In this document: piece by piece, positions 31,220-43,521 of the stretch | Layout of the letters: the number at the start of each line of letters is the position of its first letter | Position numbering within the stretch: position 1 is the first letter of the stretch | Assembly: GCA_030035585.1 (NCBI GenBank) | Contig: CM057482.1 | Location: forward strand, 50,945,501-51,009,500 | DNA length: 64,000 bases | Source of the DNA: Dugong dugon | Taxonomy: Eukaryota > Chordata > Mammalia > Sirenia > Dugongidae | Direction: 5' to 3' | Translations under genes and position numbers: made by a program | The notes under the pieces: model-generated | What the model was told of the DNA's origin: nothing | Database searches by the model: none | The model's input: only the letters and a program-made list of their open reading frames with translations

Positions 31220-33830
31220 TAACCTAGAATTCTATACCCAGCAAAAATAGCCTTCAGAGTGAAGGAGAAATGAAAACTTTCTCAAGCAAACAAAAACTGA
31301 GGGAATTCATCACCAGCAGACATACCCTGAAAGAATGTTTAAGGATTTTCTTCAGAAAGAAAGGAAACGATATAGGCCAGAAAACTGGATCTGCGTAAAT
31401 AAAAGAAGAATGTCAAAGAAGAAATAAATGAAAGTAAAATAAAATCTTTTATTTTTCTTGTTCTTAATTGATCTAAAAGATAATTGTTTATTTAAAGCAT
31501 TATTAGTAACTACGTATAGAGTAACTATAATGCATGGATAAGTAAAAAGAATGACAGCAATGTCACAAGGGACTAGCGGGAGGAAATGAGAATATTTTGT
31601 TATAAAAGAACTGCACTACATGTGAAGAGGTATAGTATTATTTGAAAGTGGACTTAGATTTTTTTTTAATGTATACTGTTAGCTCTAGGGCAAACACTAA
31701 ACATTTTCAAGAAGTACAGATGATAAACTAAGAGGGGAAATAAAACAGAATCATGAAATGCTCAATTAAAACCAGTGAATGGAGAAAAAGCTTCTAGCAA
31801 TAATAAAAGACAGTTACTAAAATTTTGTATTAATCTAAATACATGAATAATCATTTTATGTGAGGTGTCTAAACAGAAGACAGAGATTGTTAGAAAGTAT
31901 TAAAACAAAAAACAAAAAGATCAACTATATACCATCTTCAAGAAAAACATTTTAAATATAAACTCTGATAAGTTAAAAATGAAGCGATGGAGAAAGATAT
32001 ACCATGCTGTGATGTGATGAGTTCCCTCATGTGGTCACTAGCTATGAGCTGAGCCAGTTAGAAGTGGAGAAGACAACAACAAGGAGGCTGATGGGATAGA
32101 GGCCTGATGACAGAGAGCAGTTTAAGGTTCTGACTGAGAACTACACCAGCAGGCAGCATTTTTGCTCCAAGACTTACCCTTCAAGAAAGCTGTCCTGATT
32201 GACCAATTGATCCTACATTGTATCCTGTTACTTACAACTTGATCCTGATCCTGAGTTGTATGGTGTTACTTCCAAACTGCTCCCCATCCTGAATTGCTTC
32301 TGTAATAAGCCACATAACTGTGTGTATGATCTGTGAGTTCTGTGTGGTCACTGCAATGAATTATTAAACCCAGCAGAGAAGTAGAGAGTGCCACAGGGGG
32401 AAAATCTGGAGTCAGAAATTGTGAAGAAATTGGAGAGTGGAGGTATGTGTGACCTACACTTCATAGGAATCAGCTTTGTGCTGATCCTGATTATCATCTC
32501 TTATAAAGTTAGACAAGTCTTTACACTACAACACACATGCTAACACTAATAAAAGGAAAGCTAGAATATGAGTATTAACTTTAGACAAAGCAAACTTCAG
32601 AACAAAAATTAAAACGGATGAAGAGTGGTCATTACGTAATGATAAAAGTGCCAACTCTCCAAGAAGATATCACAATCTTAAACATGTATGCACCTAACAA
32701 CAAAGCATTAAGGTTTATGATGCAAAAACTGACAGAACTGGAAGGAGAAATGGACAAATCTACTATTGTATTTTGAGACTTCAACACCCTCTGTCAGTAA
32801 CTGACAGAACAAGCAGGCAAAATATCAGTATGGATATAGGTGAACTGAATCACACCATTAATCAACTTGAACTAGTTGACATTTACAGAATACTGCACTC
32901 AACAACAGCAGAATATACATTCTTCTCAAGCTCACATGGAACATTCATTCACCAAGACAGGCCACATTCTGGGCCACAAAATACACCTTGAAATTTTTTT
33001 AAAAATTGGAAATCATACAAATTCCTCAGACCAGAATGGAATTAAACTAGAAATCAATAATAGAAGACAGCTGGAAATCTCCAAATATTCTGAAAAGAAA
33101 CAACACACTTCCAAATAGCATATGGTTCAAAGAAGAATTCTTAAGAGAAGTTCTAAAAAAAAAAAAAAATTAACTAAATGAAAATGAAAATAACTGCTTA
33201 TCAAAATTTGTAGGATGCAGTAAAAGCAGTGCTTATTGGGGAAATTTATAGAATTAAATACATATATTAGAAAGAAGAAAGATCTAAAATCAATAACCTC
33301 AGCTTCCACCTTTGGAAACAAGAGCAATTTATGCTTAAAGTGAGCAGAGGAAAAATAATAAAAATCACAGCACAAATCAATGAAATTCCAAACAGGGAAA
33401 CAACAGAGAAAATTAATGAACCCAAAATCTAGTTCTTTGACTCAGCTAAACAAAAATAAAAAGTATAAGAAAAGACACAATTACCAACATTGGAAATGAA
33501 AGAGAGACACATTTATGGTCAACTAATTTTTGATAAGGGTGCTAAGTCCATTTGATGGGGAAAGAAGAGGCTCTTCACTAAGTGGTGCTGGGAAAATTGG
33601 AATTCCCCAAGCAGAAAAATGAAACAGAATCCATGCCTCACACTACGCACAAGAACAAATTCAAAATGGATTAAGCACCTAAATGTGCAAATTAAAACCA
33701 TAAAATTCTTAGAAGAAAAAGCAAGGAAAACACTGTCAGGCCTAGATTTTAACAATGGATTATCTAATATAATAACAAGAATACAAACAGCAATGACAAA
33801 ATAAATGAGACCTCATAAAAATTAAAATCT
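31220..33830 (+). mobile_element. Old L1M, continuation after nested insertions
   Basis: Resumes L1M in late ORF1 (AACCTAGAATTCTATACCCA, GAAGGAGAAATGAAAACTTT). It continues through the ORF1-ORF2 spacer and the endonuclease (GAGAAAGATATACCATGC; 32773-32991 frame with TDRTSRQNIS). An internal deletion near 33500 skips most of the RT to the ORF2 C-terminus (TTATGGTCAACTAATTTTTG). Interrupted by the solo LTR at 32008-32535. No intact frame. Confidence 0.78.
32008..32535 (+). mobile_element. Solo LTR with perfect 5-bp target duplication
   Basis: A 528-bp element, TGTGATGTGATGAG...TACAACACA. It is flanked by CATGC at 32003-32007 and again at 32536-32540, and splits the L1 reading ATATACCATGC|TAACACTAAT. 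Contains ATTATTAAACCCAGCAG, a possible polyadenylation region, which suggests plus orientation. Its sequence is unlike the other LTRs here. No internal viral genes. Confidence 0.8.
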
Positions 33831-36800
33831 AAAAAACTGTCAACCAAGAATACTATATCTAGCCAAACTATCCTTCAAGAGTGAGGGTGAAATTAAAACA
33901 TTCCCAGACAAACAGAAGCTGAGAGAGTTCAATCCACCAGACTGGCCTTACAAAAAATACTAATGGGAGTTCTATAGATGGAAGGGAAAATACACTAGAA
34001 AATAATTCAAAGCTGTGAATAAATAGAAATATCCCTAATAAAGGGAAATGCATGGACAAGTATAAGGGCTAGTAATAAGGTATTCATGCTTGATAATTAC
34101 AACTATTTCATCCTTCATGTTTTTTAATAATCTATAAAAGGCAAGAATAAAATTATTTAGCAGGACACATGAAATATAAAGACATAATTAGTGACAACAA
34201 AAACACAAATATGGAGAAGGAATGATATATAGAATTTCTTGTATGTTACTGAAGTTAAGTTGGTATCAACTTACCCTAGTGTTATAAATACAAGCTCTTA
34301 AATATAATATTCATGGTAACCACTAAGAAAATATATTAAAAACACACACATAAGGAAAGGAGAAGGGAACCAAAAAGGTTCACTACCATAAACTAACAAA
34401 ACACAAGAGCAAGCAGAATGAAAGCACAAACACAGAGAAGGCTTAAGACATGCAAAAAAAAAAAAGTGGCAGAAGTAAGTCACTTCATATCAGTAATTGC
34501 AGTGACTATAAATGGACTGAATGTTCCAATCAAAAGGCAGATAGTAGCCAAATGTATTAAAAAAAAATTACAATCCAACCATACACTGTTTCCAAAGAAG
34601 CACCTTAAACCCAAGGACACAAATAGGCTGAAAGTGAAAAGATGGAAAAAAATATTCCAAGCAAATAATAACCAACAAAGAGCCGGGGTGGCAATCCTAA
34701 TATCAGACAAAGTAGATGTGAAGACAAAATCTGTTAGGAGAGATAATGACGGACATTATATAGTGATAAAAAAGTCAATTAATCAAGAAGATTTAATAAT
34801 CAAATATATATGTACCCAACATGAGGGCACCTAAATATATAAAACAAACACTGGTAGAATTGAAGGGAGAAATAGATAGTACTACAGCAATGGTTGAAGA
34901 GACTTCAACATACCACTTTCAATATTGGACAGAACATCTAGAAAGAAGAGCAACAAGGAAACAGAGGACCCTAATGACACTATAAACCAAGCAGACTTAA
35001 CAGACATATATAGAACACTCCACCCAAAAACAGAACAATGTCTATTATACTCCAGTGCATATGGATCATTCTCCACGACAGACCACATTTTAGGTGACAA
35101 AACAAGTCTTGATACATTTAAAAAGACTGAAATCATAGAAAATATTTTCTCTGACCACAACAGAATGAAGCTAGAAATCAACAACATAAAAATACCTGGA
35201 AATATACAAACGTGGAAATTAAACAGCGCACATTAAACTACCAACATGTCAAGGAAGAAATCAAATGAGAAATGACAAATTTCTTAGAATTAAATGAAAA
35301 TGAAGGTACAACATACCAAAACTTACAGAATGCGGTAAAGGCAGTACTCAGAGGGAAACTTAGGGCAATAAATGCCTACATAAAAAAAAGAAGAAAGATC
35401 TCAAATTACCAGCCTAACTCGACAACTCCAGGAACTAGAAAGAGAAGACCAAACTCAGGCTAAACCTACCAGTAGAAAAGAAATAACAAAGATCAGAGCA
35501 GAAATAAATAAAATCTAAAACAGAAAAACAGTACAGAGAATCAACAAAACTAGAAGTTAGTTCTTTGAACAGAACAATAAAATTGATAAACCTTTAGCTA
35601 GACTAACAAAAAAAAAAAGACAAAAGATGCAAATAAACAAAATAAAAAATGAAAGAGGGGACATTACAACGGCCCTGACAGAAATAAAGAGAAATACGAC
35701 AGAATATTATGAACAACTGTATGGCAACAAACTGGATAACCTACATGAAATAGACAAATTTTTACAGGCACACAACCTACCCAAACTGACTCAAGACAAA
35801 ATAGAAAGTCATAACTGACCCATAACAAGTGAAGAGATCGAATCAGTGATCAAATACCTCTGAACAAAAAAAAAAAGCCCTACACCAGTTGGCTTTATTG
35901 GGGAATTAATTCAACCACACATTTAAAGAAGAATTAACACCAATACTGTTTTAACTCTTCCAAAAGATACAAAAGGAAGGAATACTCCCTAATTCATTCT
36001 ATGAAGCAAACATAACCCTGATATTCAAACAAAACAAAGACACCACAAGAAAACAACAGGCAAATATCTCTTATAAATATAGCTGAAATAATCCTCAACA
36101 AAGTACTACTGAATAGAATCCAACGGCGTATTAAAAGAATCATACAACCATGACCAAGTGGGATTTATTCCAGGAATGCAGGGATGGTTCAACATTAGAA
36201 AATCAATAAACTTAATACACCATATCAGTAGAACAAAGGAAAAGAACCACGTGATCATCTCTATGGATGCAAAAAAGCATTTGATAAAATCCAACACCAT
36301 TTCTTGATGAACAGAAGGGAAATTCCTCAATATGATTCAAGGCCTATATAAAAAGCCAACACTTATTCTTAATAGAGAAAGACTGACAGCTTTTCTCTTG
36401 AAATCGGGACCAAGACAAGGGTGCCCACTCGCACAATTTCTATTCAATATTGTATTAGAAGTCCTAGCTGGAGCAACAAGTCAAGAAAAAAGAAATAACA
36501 GTTATCTAGATTGGAAAACAACAAGTAAAACTATCTCTATTTGAAGATGATACAATCCTATGTATAGAAAATCTCAAACAGTCCACAAGAAAACTTCTAG
36601 AGCTAATAGAGGAATTCAGCAAAGTTGCAGCATACAAGGTTAATAAACAAAAATCAGTTGGGTTTCGATACACCAGCAATGAGAAATCTGAAACGTAAAT
36701 TAGGGAAACAATTCCATTTATAACAGCATCTAAAAGAATAAAATACCTAGAAATAAATCTAATCAGGGATGTGAAGGACTTATACAATGAAAACTATAAA

Positions 36801-39290
36801 ACACTGCTGAAAGAGATTAAAGAAGATTTAAACAAATGGAAAAATATTTCATGTTCATGGATTAGAAAACGTAATATTGTTAAGACATCAACACTATCAA
36901 AGCAATCTATAGATTCAACGCAATCCCAATCAATATTCCAACAGCCTTCTTTACAGAAATAGAAAAACCAATCCTCAGCTTAATACGGAATGGCAAAAGG
37001 CCCTGAAGAGATAAAATAATGTTGAAAGAGAAGAACAAAGTAGGAGGAGAAATACTTCCAGACTTTAAAACATATTATACAGCTACAGTAATTAAAACAG
37101 CCTGATATTGATATAATAACAGACACAAAGACCAATGGAATAGAATTCAGAGTCTAGAAATAAACCTACACATCTATGGTCAACTGATTTTTCACAAGGG
37201 TGCTAAGTCCATTTCATGGGGAAAGAAGAGTCTTTTCACTAAATGGTGCTGGGAAAATTGGAATTCTCCATACAGAAAAATGAAACAGGATCTATGTCTC
37301 GCAGCATACACAAAAATAAATTCAAAATGGATTAAGGACCCAAATGTGCAAACTAAAACCATAAAATTCTCAGAAGAACAAGCAGGGACAATGCTGTCAG
37401 GCCTAGCTTTCAACAATGGATTATTTAATATAATAACAAAGCACAAACAACAAAAGACAAAATAAATAAATGGGACCTCATAAAAATTAAAAACCTGTGC
37501 TCATCAAAAGACACTACCAAAAAAGTGAAAATACAAGATACTAACTGAGAGAATATCTTCAGAAACCACATATCTGACAAGAATCTAATAACCAAGTATA
37601 GATGTAAAACTTTGACAACAACAAAAGGACAAATAACCCAATCATAAAATGGGCAAAGGACTTGAACAGACATTCCACCAAAGAGGACACTCAAATAGCC
37701 ACCAAACACATGAAAAGATGCTCAGCGTTATTAGCTATCAGAGAGATGCAAATCAAAACCACAATGAGATACCATTTTACTCCCACTAGGATAGCTAACA
37801 TTAAAAACAAAAAAAAAACAGAAATTAAAAAATGTTGGTGAGGATGTGGGCAAACTGGAATCCTTACCCACTGCTGGTGGTAATGCAAAATGGTACAGAC
37901 GTTGTGGAAAACAGTGTGGCAGTTCCTCAAAAAACTAAAACTAAAACTACCATAAGCCCCAGCAATTCTGCTCCTAGGTATACACCCAAAAGACTTGAAA
38001 GCAAAGACTCAAACACAGACTTGTAAACCAATATTTATTGCAGTAGCCAAGAGATGAAACAACCTAAATTTCCATCAACAGATGAATAGATAAACAATAT
38101 GTGGTATATATATACAATGGAATACTACTCAGCCAGTAAGAGAAATGAAGTCTGGATACATGCTACAGTATGGATGGAGCTTGAAGACATTCATTCTGAG
38201 TTAAATAAGCAATCACAAAGGACAAATATTGTATGACCTCACTTACATAAAAAGACAAGAAAAGGCAAAGGTATGGAGGCCAAAGTTTATTACTGCTTAC
38301 CAGGGGCAGAAGAGGGAAAAAAGGGGTTAACAGTGATGGGAAAATTGCATTGATTCATGGTAGTGTCACACAGTCAATTATTGTATTTGCTGTCAATAAG
38401 CTGTACACCTGTAAAAAGTTGAATTGGCAAAAGTTGTGTGACAGATATATCTACAACAACAAAAAGAGTAGCTGCTGTGGCTGCTTACGTACAATCAAAA
38501 CCTCTTGAGATCTGGTTTGTTTGTTTGGAGGTTTAGGGTTATGGTTTCATGGGACATCCCAGTTAATTGGCCTAATAACATGTTTAGTGCTTCTGTTTTA
38601 CCTCCTAGCTCCTTGCGTATTGCCAGGGGTCTTAAAAGCTTTCAAGCACCCATCAAAGGCACAACAATTGCTCTGTATTCACCTGGTGCAACAGAGGAAG
38701 AAGGAGAGTCAGGAATAGGAGGAGGATATCAAATGTGTGGCTAATTGCCTCCATGAACAACTGCCTCCTTTGCCACGAAACCAGAAGAACTGGATGGTGC
38801 CCAGCTACCATTACTTAACGTTTATAGTAAAGATTCTATAGAAGAATACTGACCAAAAGGGGGAAAATGTAAAACATAATTTCAAATTATAATGGACTCC
38901 AAACTTTTGGAGCTATGAAGGTTGGATGAACCCCTGAAACTACTGACCTGAGATAATCTTTAAACCTTCAATCAAAAATATCCCTCAAAGTCCTCTTAAA
39001 ACCAAACAATAATTTGGCTTAACTAGTAAAAAATGTGTGGCTGGACCATTATGCTCTTAAGCACTATCTATACAGGATCAAATTGACAACACCAACTCAA
39101 AAGATTAGCTGGAACCTTAGGGGGCAGTGAATCTATGTTAATGGGAGAGGAACAACTCAAAAAATGAGAAGAAGAATGGTTGCACAACTCGAAGAATGTA
39201 ATCAGTGTCACTAAACGGAACATACAGAAACTGTGGAACTGGTGTATGTTTTGCTCTGTAGAGTCTCAACAAGAACAACAAAATAAATCA
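33831..39290 (+). mobile_element. L1 copy with 3'UTR
   Basis: Begins in the ORF1 C-terminal domain (GTCAACCAAGAATACTATAT, GAGGGTGAAATTAAAAC). It has a spacer, a decayed ORF2 (about 34480-37490 and beyond), the ORF2 end near 38220, and a long 3'UTR to about 39290 ending CAACAAGAACAACAAAATAAA. The 3'UTR shares the GTCTTAAAAGC and AGAAGAACTGGATGGTGCCC landmarks with 1-1290 and 46130-46905. The 5' end is truncated. Confidence 0.75.
34480..37490 (+). pseudogene. L1 ORF2, heavily broken
   Basis: Endonuclease pieces: RAGVAILISDKVDVKTKSV (frame 34418-34834), then DRTSRKKSNKETEDPNDTI and LEINNIKIP (34925-35236). RT pieces: 35627-35818 ([19 protein letters not shown]) and 36332-36544 (LLKSGPRQGCPLAQFLFNI). 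An F-E-D-D in place of the catalytic box lies at 36540-36551. C-terminal sequence near 37280-37465 (TKINSKWIKDPNVQTKTI). Many frameshifts and stops. Inactive. Confidence 0.8.
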
Positions 39291-39299
39291 AATTTAAAA

Positions 39300-41495
39300 A
39301 AAAGAAATGAAAGAGAGGTTATCAATACCAATCCTGAAGACATTAAAATGATGATGAAGGAATACAACAAAAAACTCTATGCCTAAAATTTTGACCAATT
39401 TAGATAAAATGGACCAATTTCTTGAAAGGCACAAACTACCAAAACTCACACAAGAAAGAACAGACAAAATGAATAGCCCAATATCTATTAAAGAAATTGA
39501 ATCAATAATTAATAAGCTTCCAAAAAGACAGCATCAGGCCAAGATGGCTTCACTGGTGAACTCTACTAAACATTTATGGAAGAAATGATACCAATTTTCC
39601 ACAATCTATTCCAGAAACTAGAAGGGGAGAGAACACTTTCTAACTCATTCTATGAGGTAAGCATTACCCTAATACCAAAACTAGACAAAGACATTATAAG
39701 AAAGGAAAATATAGACCAATATCTCTCATGAAATCAGATACAAAAGTCCTCAACAAAATATTAGCAAATTGAATCCAACAATATATAAAAAGAATTATAC
39801 ACCATAACCAAGTAGAATTTACTCCATGTATGTAAGGCTAGTTCAGCATTGGAAAATAAATATAGTACATCACATTTAGCCTGTAGTCCAACAAGCTAAA
39901 GGAAAAAATTCCTATCATCACATCAATTCACAGAGAAAAAACACTTGGCAAAATCCAACACTCATACATGATAAATAACATTCACCAAACTAGGAATAGA
40001 GAAGAACTTCCTCAGCTTGATAAAGAACATCTACAAAAAACCTATAGCTATTAGGGAAATACAAATTAAAATCACAGTAAGATACCACTTCACCCCCACT
40101 AGGATGGCTATTATCAGAATAACTGAAAACAACAAGCATTCGCGAGGACAGAGACAAATGAGAACCCCCACGCATTGCTGGGGGGAATGAAAAATGGTAC
40201 AGCTGCTGTGGAAAATGGTTTGGTTTAACTCAAAAAGTTAAACACAGATAATGGCATAAGGACAGATACATAGACCAACGGAATAGAATTAAGAGCTTAG
40301 AAATAAACCCATCTATCTATGGCCAATTAACTTTTGAAAAAGGTGGTAAGTTCATTCAATGGGGAAAGAATAGTTTCTTCAATAAATGGTGCTGGGACAA
40401 ATGAATCTCCACATGGAAAAGAATGAAGTTAGACCAGTACCTCACAACATCTAGAAAAATTAACTCAAAATGGATCAATGACCTAAATATAGGAACTAAA
40501 ACCATAAAACACAGGGCAAAACTTCAAGACCTTGTTTTTGATGATGGGTTCACAGATGAGACACTAAAAGCATGAACAACAAAAGAAAAAAATAAACTGG
40601 ACTTTATGAAAATGAAATTTTTTGCACCAAAGGACTTCATCAACAAAGTGAAGAGATAACCCACAGAATGGGAGAAAATATTTGGGAACCACATATTCAG
40701 TAAGCATTTAATATCCAGAATACATAAAGAACTCCTATGAGTCAACAATAAAAGACAAACAACCCAACCAACACTGGGTGAAGGGCTTGAATAGACATTT
40801 CTCCAAAGATGATATACAAATGGCCAATAAGGACATGATAGGATCCCTGGTGGCACAGTGGTTAAAGCAATCGGCAGCTAACCAATAAGTGGGCAGTTCA
40901 AACCCATCAGCCGCTCCACCTAAGAAAGAAGCACACGAAAAGATTCTCAGTACTGATAGTCGTTAGGGACATGCAAATCAAAACCACCATGAGATACCGC
41001 CTCACACCTACTAGGACGTCTATTATCAGAAAATAACAAGTGTTGGGGAGGATGTGGAGAAATCGGAACCCTTGTGCATTGCTGATGTAAATGTAAAATG
41101 GAGCAGCCCCTGTGGAAAACAGTTTGGCAGTTCCTCAAAAAGTTACATAGAATTATCATGTGACCCAGTGATTTCACTTTCAGGTATATACCCAAGAAAG
41201 CAGGGACTCAAAGAGATAAAGGTACACAAAAGGCGGAAACAACCCGAGTCCATCAATAGATGAATGGATAGGCAAAATGTGGTATATACGTGCAATGGAA
41301 TATTATTCAGCCGTAAAGAGAAATGAAATTCTTATACATGCTACAACATGGATGAGCCTTGAAAGCACGCTAAGTAAAATAAGTCAGACACAAAGAGATA
41401 AATACTGTAGATCCTACTTACACGAAATATCTAGATTAGGCAAATGCATAGAGACCAAAGTTTATTAGTGGTTACCAGGGGCTATCAGGAGGAGG
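39300..41495 (+). mobile_element. L1 ORF2 fragments in shuffled order
   Basis: 39300-40045 carries the RT start (MDQFLERHKLPKLTQERTDK) onward. 40046-40245 jumps to a late ORF2 segment (CACCCCCACTAGGATGGCTA). 40246-41495 then returns to an earlier segment (AACGGAATAGAATTAAGAGC) and runs to the 3'UTR start (TGGTTACCAGGGGCTATCAG). At least two fragments are therefore joined. An AfroSINE 5' piece lies at 40841-40932. No intact frame. Confidence 0.72.
40841..40932 (+). mobile_element. AfroSINE, 5' (tRNA-related) half only
   Basis: GGATCCCTGGTGGCACAGTG, GTTAAAGCAATCGGCAGCTA, CAGTTCAAACCCATCAGCCG. The head is well preserved and the tail missing. A SINE truncated at its 3' side is unusual for a simple insertion, so a later deletion or template switch is likely. 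Confidence 0.8.
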
Positions 41496-42475
41496 ACCTG
41501 TATATAGACCAAGTAGCATTCGTTTGAACAGAACAAGGGGATACTGTGTGGTTTAAAATCAAGAAAGGTGTGCGTCAGGATTATATCCTTTCACCATATT
41601 TATTCAATCTGCATGCTGAGCAAATAATCCGAGAAGCTGGACTATATGAAGAACCGCAGCATCAGGACTGGAGGAAGACTCATTAACAACCTGCAGTGTA
41701 CAGATGACACAACCTTGCTTGCTGAAAGTGAAGAGGACTTGAAGCATTTACTGATGAAGACCAAAGACTACAGCCTTCCATATGGATGACACCTCAACAT
41801 AAAACAAAAATCCTCACAACTGGACTAATAAGCAACATGATAAACAGAGAAAATACTAAAGTTGTCAACAATTTTATTTTACTGAGATCCACAATCAATA
41901 CCCAAGGAAGCAGCAGTCAAGAAATAAAATTGATACACTGCAATGGGCAAATCTGCTGCAAAAGACCTCTTTAAAGTGTTGAAAAGCCAAGATTTCACTT
42001 CAAGGACTAAGGTGCTCCTGACCCAAGCCATAGTATTTTCGATCGCCTCATATGTATGTGAAAGCGGGACAATCAATAAAGAAGACCGAAGAAGAATTGA
42101 TGCCTTTGAATTATGGCGTTGGTGAAGAATACTGAATCTACCATAGACTGCCAGAAGAACAAACAAATCTATCTTGGAAGAAGTACAGCCAGAATGCTCC
42201 TTAGAAGTGAGGATGGCAAGACTTCATCTCACATACTTTGGACATGTTATCTATCAGAGGGGGATCAATACCTGGAGAAGGACATCATGCTTGGTAAAGT
42301 AGAGGATCAGCAAAAAAGACGAAGACCCTCGAAGAGATGGATTGACACAGTGGCTGCAACAATGGGCTCAAACACAGCAACAATTATGAGGATGGCGCAT
42401 GACTGGGAAACATTTCATTCTGTTGTAGATAGGGTCACTATGAGTCGGAACCAACTCAATAACACCTAACATCAA
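41496..42475 (+). mobile_element. RTE-class LINE, 3' third
   Basis: Plus-strand RTE remnant: late RT, then the C-terminal domain. In the RT, GTGCGTCAGGATTATATCCT leads to a catalytic box that reads C-T-D-D (41697-41708). C-terminal frames are 41943-42125 (FTSRTKVLLTQAIVF, RRRIDAFELWRW) and 42113-42469 (KDIMLGKVEDQQKRRRPSKR, WIDTVAATMGS). The 3' end is AGGGTCACTATGAGTCGGAA then CACCTAACATCAACAA. The catalytic box and frames are damaged. It interrupts an L1 3'UTR, which continues at 42476. Confidence 0.87.
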
Positions 42476-43245
42476 CAATGGTGGGAGGAGGGAAATAGAA
42501 GTTACTCCTGAAAGTTATTCCTGGAAATAGGCAGTGGTGATGGTAGTACAACATGGTAGATGTAATTAACATCACGGAACTGTACACTGAAAAATGGTTT
42601 AAATGACAAACTATTTGTTATATATATTTTACCCCAATAATTGTTTTTAAAAAGTTAACATACAAATACCCCAAGACTTCAGCAATTCCACTGCTATGTA
42701 TATACCCAAAAGAATTGAAAATAGGTATTTAAACAAATACTTGTACGTGAATGTTCATAGCAGCATTACTCACAATAGCCAAAAGGCCCATCAACTGATG
42801 AATGGATAAATAAGATGTGGTATAATCATACAATGTAATATTATTCAGCCACAAAAAGGAAAGAAGTACTGAATCATGCTATAACATGGATGAACCTCAA
42901 AAACATTATGCTAAGTGAAAAAAAGCAGAATAAGAGGACACATGTTGTATGATTTCATTTATATGAAATGTCCAGAATAGGTAAATCCATAGAGTCAGGA
43001 AGTGGATTAGTGGCTGCCCGGGGATGGAGGAAAAGGAAAAGGAAGTGACTGCTTAATGGGTGTGAGGTCTCATTTTGAAGTGATGAAAATGTCTTGGAAC
43101 TAGACAGAGGTGATGATTGCACAACAGTAGGAATGTACTAAATGTTACGAATTATGTGCTAAATGTACTAAATGTTGCACTTTAAAATGGCTAATAGTTA
43201 TTTTTATGTTATGTGGATTTTACCTCAATTAAAAAAAAAAAAACC
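42476..43245 (+). mobile_element. L1 3' end pieces
   Basis: 42476-42655 completes the L1 3'UTR split by RTE (GAACTGTACACTGAAAAATGG, AATAATTGTTTTTAAA). 42656-43245 is a second L1 3' piece (CAGCAATTCCACTGCTATGT, TTCATAGCAGCATTACTCAC) ending in a 12-A tract near 43232-43243. Confidence 0.75.
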
Positions 43246-43505
43246 CTACCCTACAGATAACATCATATTGATGGTGAGAAAATTGACACTTCTTCCCTAG
43301 ATGGAGGACAAAGCAGTCAGAGAGAAAACTGCATACTGGGTGATAAGATTCATCAGCACCAGTGTTGGCGCCCTGGAAAAGCTGTCTCTATGGAATGAGA
43401 GGGAGGAGGGAGCTAAAGAGGCAGCAGGCTGACTTCTGGCTTTAAGGAAGTGAGTCGCAACCACTCTGCCTCTTTTCTTGAAATCATCCAAAAACAACAA
43501 GAAAT

Positions 43506-43521
43506 AGAAATTAAAACTGTT
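43506..43521 (+). repeat. Left 16-bp target-site duplication
   Basis: AGAAATTAAAACTGTT, repeated exactly at 46906-46921. It brackets the element at 43522-46905. Confidence 0.93.
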
